A DNA stretch of 8,337 nucleotides from Pseudomonadota bacterium (lineage in GTDB: Bacteria > Pseudomonadota > Alphaproteobacteria > Rhizobiales > Tepidamorphaceae). Positions 6,574-8,337 of the stretch are shown one piece after another; within the stretch, counting starts at the first letter, position 1; each line of letters starts with the position of its first letter. The stretch covers positions 1 through 8,337 of the forward strand of contig JAEYRQ010000412.1 in the NCBI GenBank assembly GCA_023435545.1, written 5' to 3'. The translations under genes and the position numbers were made by a program. The notes beneath the pieces were generated by a model, which saw only the letters and a program-made list of their open reading frames with translations, made no database searches and was not told where the DNA came from.

Positions 6574-7107
6574 ATGAGACTGCTGCCCTGCACCATCCGG
6601 GAGCCATCGGCCGAAGATCTGGGCCGCGCCCTTCCCGATCTCACCGCCTTGTTGCATGCCTGTGTGCACGCCGGCGCCAGCATCGGCTTCATCCTGCCGT
6701 TTCCGCGCGAGGAGGCGGAATCGTTCTGGAGCCGGGCCGTGCTGCCGAAGCATCGGCAGGGCGGGCTGGTCGTGCTCACCGCGCACGAGGGGGCGCGGCT
6801 CGTGGGCACAGTTCAGCTCGACCATGACACGCCGGCCAACCAGCGACACCGGGCCGAGGTCCGCAAGCTGCTGGTCCATCCCGATTGCCGGCGGCGCGGG
6901 CTGGCGAAGGCGCTGATGGCGACGATCGAGGAGCGGGCCCGCGCGCTCGGCCGCAGCCTCGTCACGCTCGACACACGTACCGGGGACGCCGCCGAACCGC
7001 TCTATGCGGCTCTCGGATACCGCACCGCCGGGGCCATCCCCGGCTACTGCCGCCATCCCTTCGCCGACCGGCTCGAATCGACGACGCTGATGTACAAGAC
7101 GCTGTGA
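6574..7107 (+). CDS. GNAT family N-acetyltransferase
   Basis: A single-domain, 177-residue acetyl-CoA-dependent acetyltransferase. The core is RAEVRKLLVHPDCRRRGLAK (93-112), where the strand is followed by the R-R-R-G-L-A pyrophosphate loop of motif A, then the helix ALMATIEERARALG. Motif B follows as LVTLDTRTGDAAEPLYAALGY (129-149), with the usual tyrosine of the LYAALGYR segment. The N-terminus (VHAGASIGFILPF, 31-43) matches the GNAT type that often accompanies XRE-cupin regulators, as far as I recall. GGAG (6565-6568) lies 5 bases before the ATG, and the gene starts 12 bases after the regulator's stop, so cotranscription is very likely. The substrate is not known: a small amine or drug-like molecule is the default guess, and a protein lysine is possible given the divergent acyl-CoA synthetase. 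It ends 19 bases before the convergent CAP gene. Confidence 0.9.
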   Translation: MRLLPCTIREPSAEDLGRALPDLTALLHACVHAGASIGFILPFPREEAESFWSRAVLPKHRQGGLVVLTAHEGARLVGTVQLDHDTPANQRHRAEVRKLLVHPDCRRRGLAKALMATIEERARALGRSLVTLDTRTGDAAEPLYAALGYRTAGAIPGYCRHPFADRLESTTLMYKTL

Positions 7108-7126
7108 GGACGCGCCGAGCCGGGGC

Positions 7127-7654
7127 TCAGCCCTCCCGGGCCATCACCAGCACCCAGTAGACCTTGTACTTGGTGCCGGGCACGTAGACGGCGGCGATGC
7201 CCATGTCCTGGGCATCCGGCATCAGCATGGTCTCGCGGTGGGGCGGACTGTCGCGCCAGCCGGAGAAGGCCTCGGCCAGCGTGTAGTAGCCGGCGCTGAC
7301 ATTCTCCTTGACCGCAGCCTTGGTGTAGCCGGCTGCGGCCAGCCTGGCATCGAGCCTGCCGTCGGGACGGATCGCAGCGCCGCGATCGGCTGCGGCCGCA
7401 AGTTCACGGGCGTAGCCCCGCGCCAGCGCGGTCAGCCGCGGATCGTTGCGCACCGGCTGAAGGCCGTTGTTGGCGCGATAGGCGTTGAACATCGCCAGCG
7501 CCGCCTCTTCGTCGAGCCGGCCAGAGGATTCCGCCAGGTTGTGATAGATCGGCGGACGGACATTGGTCGGGGCTTCGGAGCACCCGGACAGGACGGCTGT
7601 AAGCGCGAGCACGGCGATCGCCGCGCCGGTCCGCAAGACTGCATTCTGGATCAT
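7127..7654 (-). CDS. CAP-domain (SCP/PR1-like, YkwD-type) lipoprotein
   Basis: A 175-residue secreted protein. The N-terminus is a lipoprotein signal peptide: a hydrophobic run (AAIAVLALTAVL, 11-22) and lipobox L-S-G-C with the acylated cysteine at 25. Ser at +2 argues for outer-membrane sorting rather than inner-membrane retention. The mature part is a CAP domain: AALAMFNAYRANNGLQPVRNDPRL (51-74), the glutamate-bearing KENVSAGYYTLAEAFSGW (116-133) and SPPHRETML (136-144), ending in YWVLVMARE. The first metal-binding histidine of canonical CAP domains, expected around 79-99, appears to be missing, so the cleft may be non-canonical; His139 and Glu117 remain. Function is unknown beyond the family. 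Its ATG overlaps the stop of the MscS-type channel gene (ATGA, 4 bases) and no Shine-Dalgarno is visible, so translation probably depends on coupling. Confidence 0.9.
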   Translation of the reverse strand: MIQNAVLRTGAAIAVLALTAVLSGCSEAPTNVRPPIYHNLAESSGRLDEEAALAMFNAYRANNGLQPVRNDPRLTALARGYARELAAAADRGAAIRPDGRLDARLAAAGYTKAAVKENVSAGYYTLAEAFSGWRDSPPHRETMLMPDAQDMGIAAVYVPGTKYKVYWVLVMAREG

Positions 7655-8337
7655 TGATTGCCGGGTCTGCTGCTGGTTTCGCTGGTGCGATAGTGCTCGG
7701 GGATGCCTGACGTGTCGGGACGTTCCGGTTCGGGCTCTTCTGGTTCGGCTTCAGGCCGGCCCGCGGCCGGCTGCAGGCGTTCGATGCCCTTAATGTTGAG
7801 GTCGCGCTGCGGGAAGGGAATTTCGATGTCGGCTTCTCGAAGCCGTTTGAGGATCTCGAAGCGGATGTCGCTGCGCACCGTCAGCGATGTGTTCACGTCC
7901 CCCAGAAAGGCGAAGATCCGGAACACCAGCGCGCTATCGCCGAAGTCCATGAAAAAGACGCGCGGCTCGGGATAGGCCAGCACATTCGGATGGCTCCTGG
8001 CGATGTCGAGCAGGATGTTGCGTACCTCCTCCGCGTCCGAGCCGTAGCCGACGCCGATCTCGACGTCGATGCGCCCCATCATGCTCGAATGCATCCAGTT
8101 CTTCACCGTGCCGGTGATCAGCTCGGAATTGGGGACGATCACGGTGGCACGGTCGAAGGTCTCGATCTCCGTCGCCCGGATCGAGATCTTGCGGACGTTG
8201 CCCTGTTCCGCCCCGACCACGATCCAGTCGCCTTCCTTGATCGGCCGCTCCGCGAGCAGGATCAGCCCGGAGACGAAGTTGTTGACGATTGACTGCAATC
8301 CGAAGCCGATGCCGACCGAGAGGGCACCGGCCAGCAG
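7651..8337 (-). CDS. MscS-family mechanosensitive ion channel (C-terminal part, 5' end outside window)
   Basis: A small-conductance mechanosensitive channel that would release solutes on hypo-osmotic shock from the inner membrane. The frame is open to the window end, and the residues there are already the pore helix, so the gene starts outside; a TTG at 8298-8296 is internal. The 228 visible residues begin with TM3, GALSVGIGFGLQSIVNNFVS (4-23), which shows the small-residue packing typical of the pore, followed by GLILLAERPIKEGDWIVVG (24-42). The beta domain has NVRKISIRATEIETFDRATVIVPN (47-70), and the alpha-beta domain covers about 88-185, ending in IPFPQRDLNIKG. The closing tail (about 189-228) is rich in Pro, Glu and Arg and looks disordered. 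The TM3 and beta-domain wording resembles the larger, MscK-like members more than minimal E. coli MscS. The stop overlaps the start of the CAP lipoprotein gene. Confidence 0.93.
   Translation of the reverse strand: MLAGALSVGIGFGLQSIVNNFVSGLILLAERPIKEGDWIVVGAEQGNVRKISIRATEIETFDRATVIVPNSELITGTVKNWMHSSMMGRIDVEIGVGYGSDAEEVRNILLDIARSHPNVLAYPEPRVFFMDFGDSALVFRIFAFLGDVNTSLTVRSDIRFEILKRLREADIEIPFPQRDLNIKGIERLQPAAGRPEAEPEEPEPERPDTSGIPEHYRTSETSSRPGNQ

Noticed and set aside
5914..7056. A 380-codon minus-strand frame opposite the regulator and GNAT genes.
   Set aside because: It spans two genes with clear motifs and intergenic DNA, and its translation resembles no family.
7117..7128. GAGCC/GGCTC inverted repeat between the convergent GNAT and CAP genes, considered as a terminator.
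   Set aside because: Five-base arms with a 2-base centre cannot form a normal loop, and no T tract follows in either direction.

Overview
The window is a GC-rich, gene-dense piece of bacterial chromosome. Codon use strongly favours G or C at third positions, and the gene families fit a free-living proteobacterium, most likely an alphaproteobacterium. That placement is inferred from gene content and composition; there is no rRNA or marker gene here to settle it. I see no tRNA, rRNA, CRISPR array, insertion sequence, integrase or other sign of a mobile element. Nine protein genes fill almost the whole window, and both edges cut through genes.

Left part (3-4247, all plus strand): the C-terminal half of a fatty-acid-transport-protein type very-long-chain acyl-CoA synthetase; a DUF924 protein; a multi-spanning polysaccharide flippase of the MOP/Wzx type; and a large GNAT (CelD/BcsL, FemAB-like) acyltransferase. 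The last two are 46 bases apart and look like an envelope-polysaccharide pair, although no glycosyltransferase is visible here.

Middle part (4261-7107): an AMP-forming, medium-chain-type acyl-CoA synthetase on the minus strand is divergent from an XRE-cupin transcription factor. The regulator is followed after 12 bases by a small GNAT acetyltransferase. The 111-base divergent spacer carries two exact copies of TCCCGAATATG, 19 bases apart start to start. The second copy overlaps the regulator's start codon, which has no Shine-Dalgarno sequence. This looks like a self-contained switch: a ligand-sensing repressor or activator, its operator, an acyl-activating enzyme and an acetyltransferase. The synthetase's catalytic lysine lies in a PX4GK motif, the context recognised by protein acetyltransferases of the Pat type, so the neighbouring GNAT might act on it. 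That link is a hypothesis.

Right part (7127-8337, minus strand): a MscS-family mechanosensitive channel (N-terminus beyond the window) overlaps by four bases (ATGA) a small CAP-domain lipoprotein, so the two are probably translationally coupled envelope genes.

Nothing here is clearly a previously undescribed system. The parts most worth a second look are the tandem repeat and SD-less start at 5962-5991, the synthetase/regulator/GNAT module, and the MscS-CAP lipoprotein coupling.
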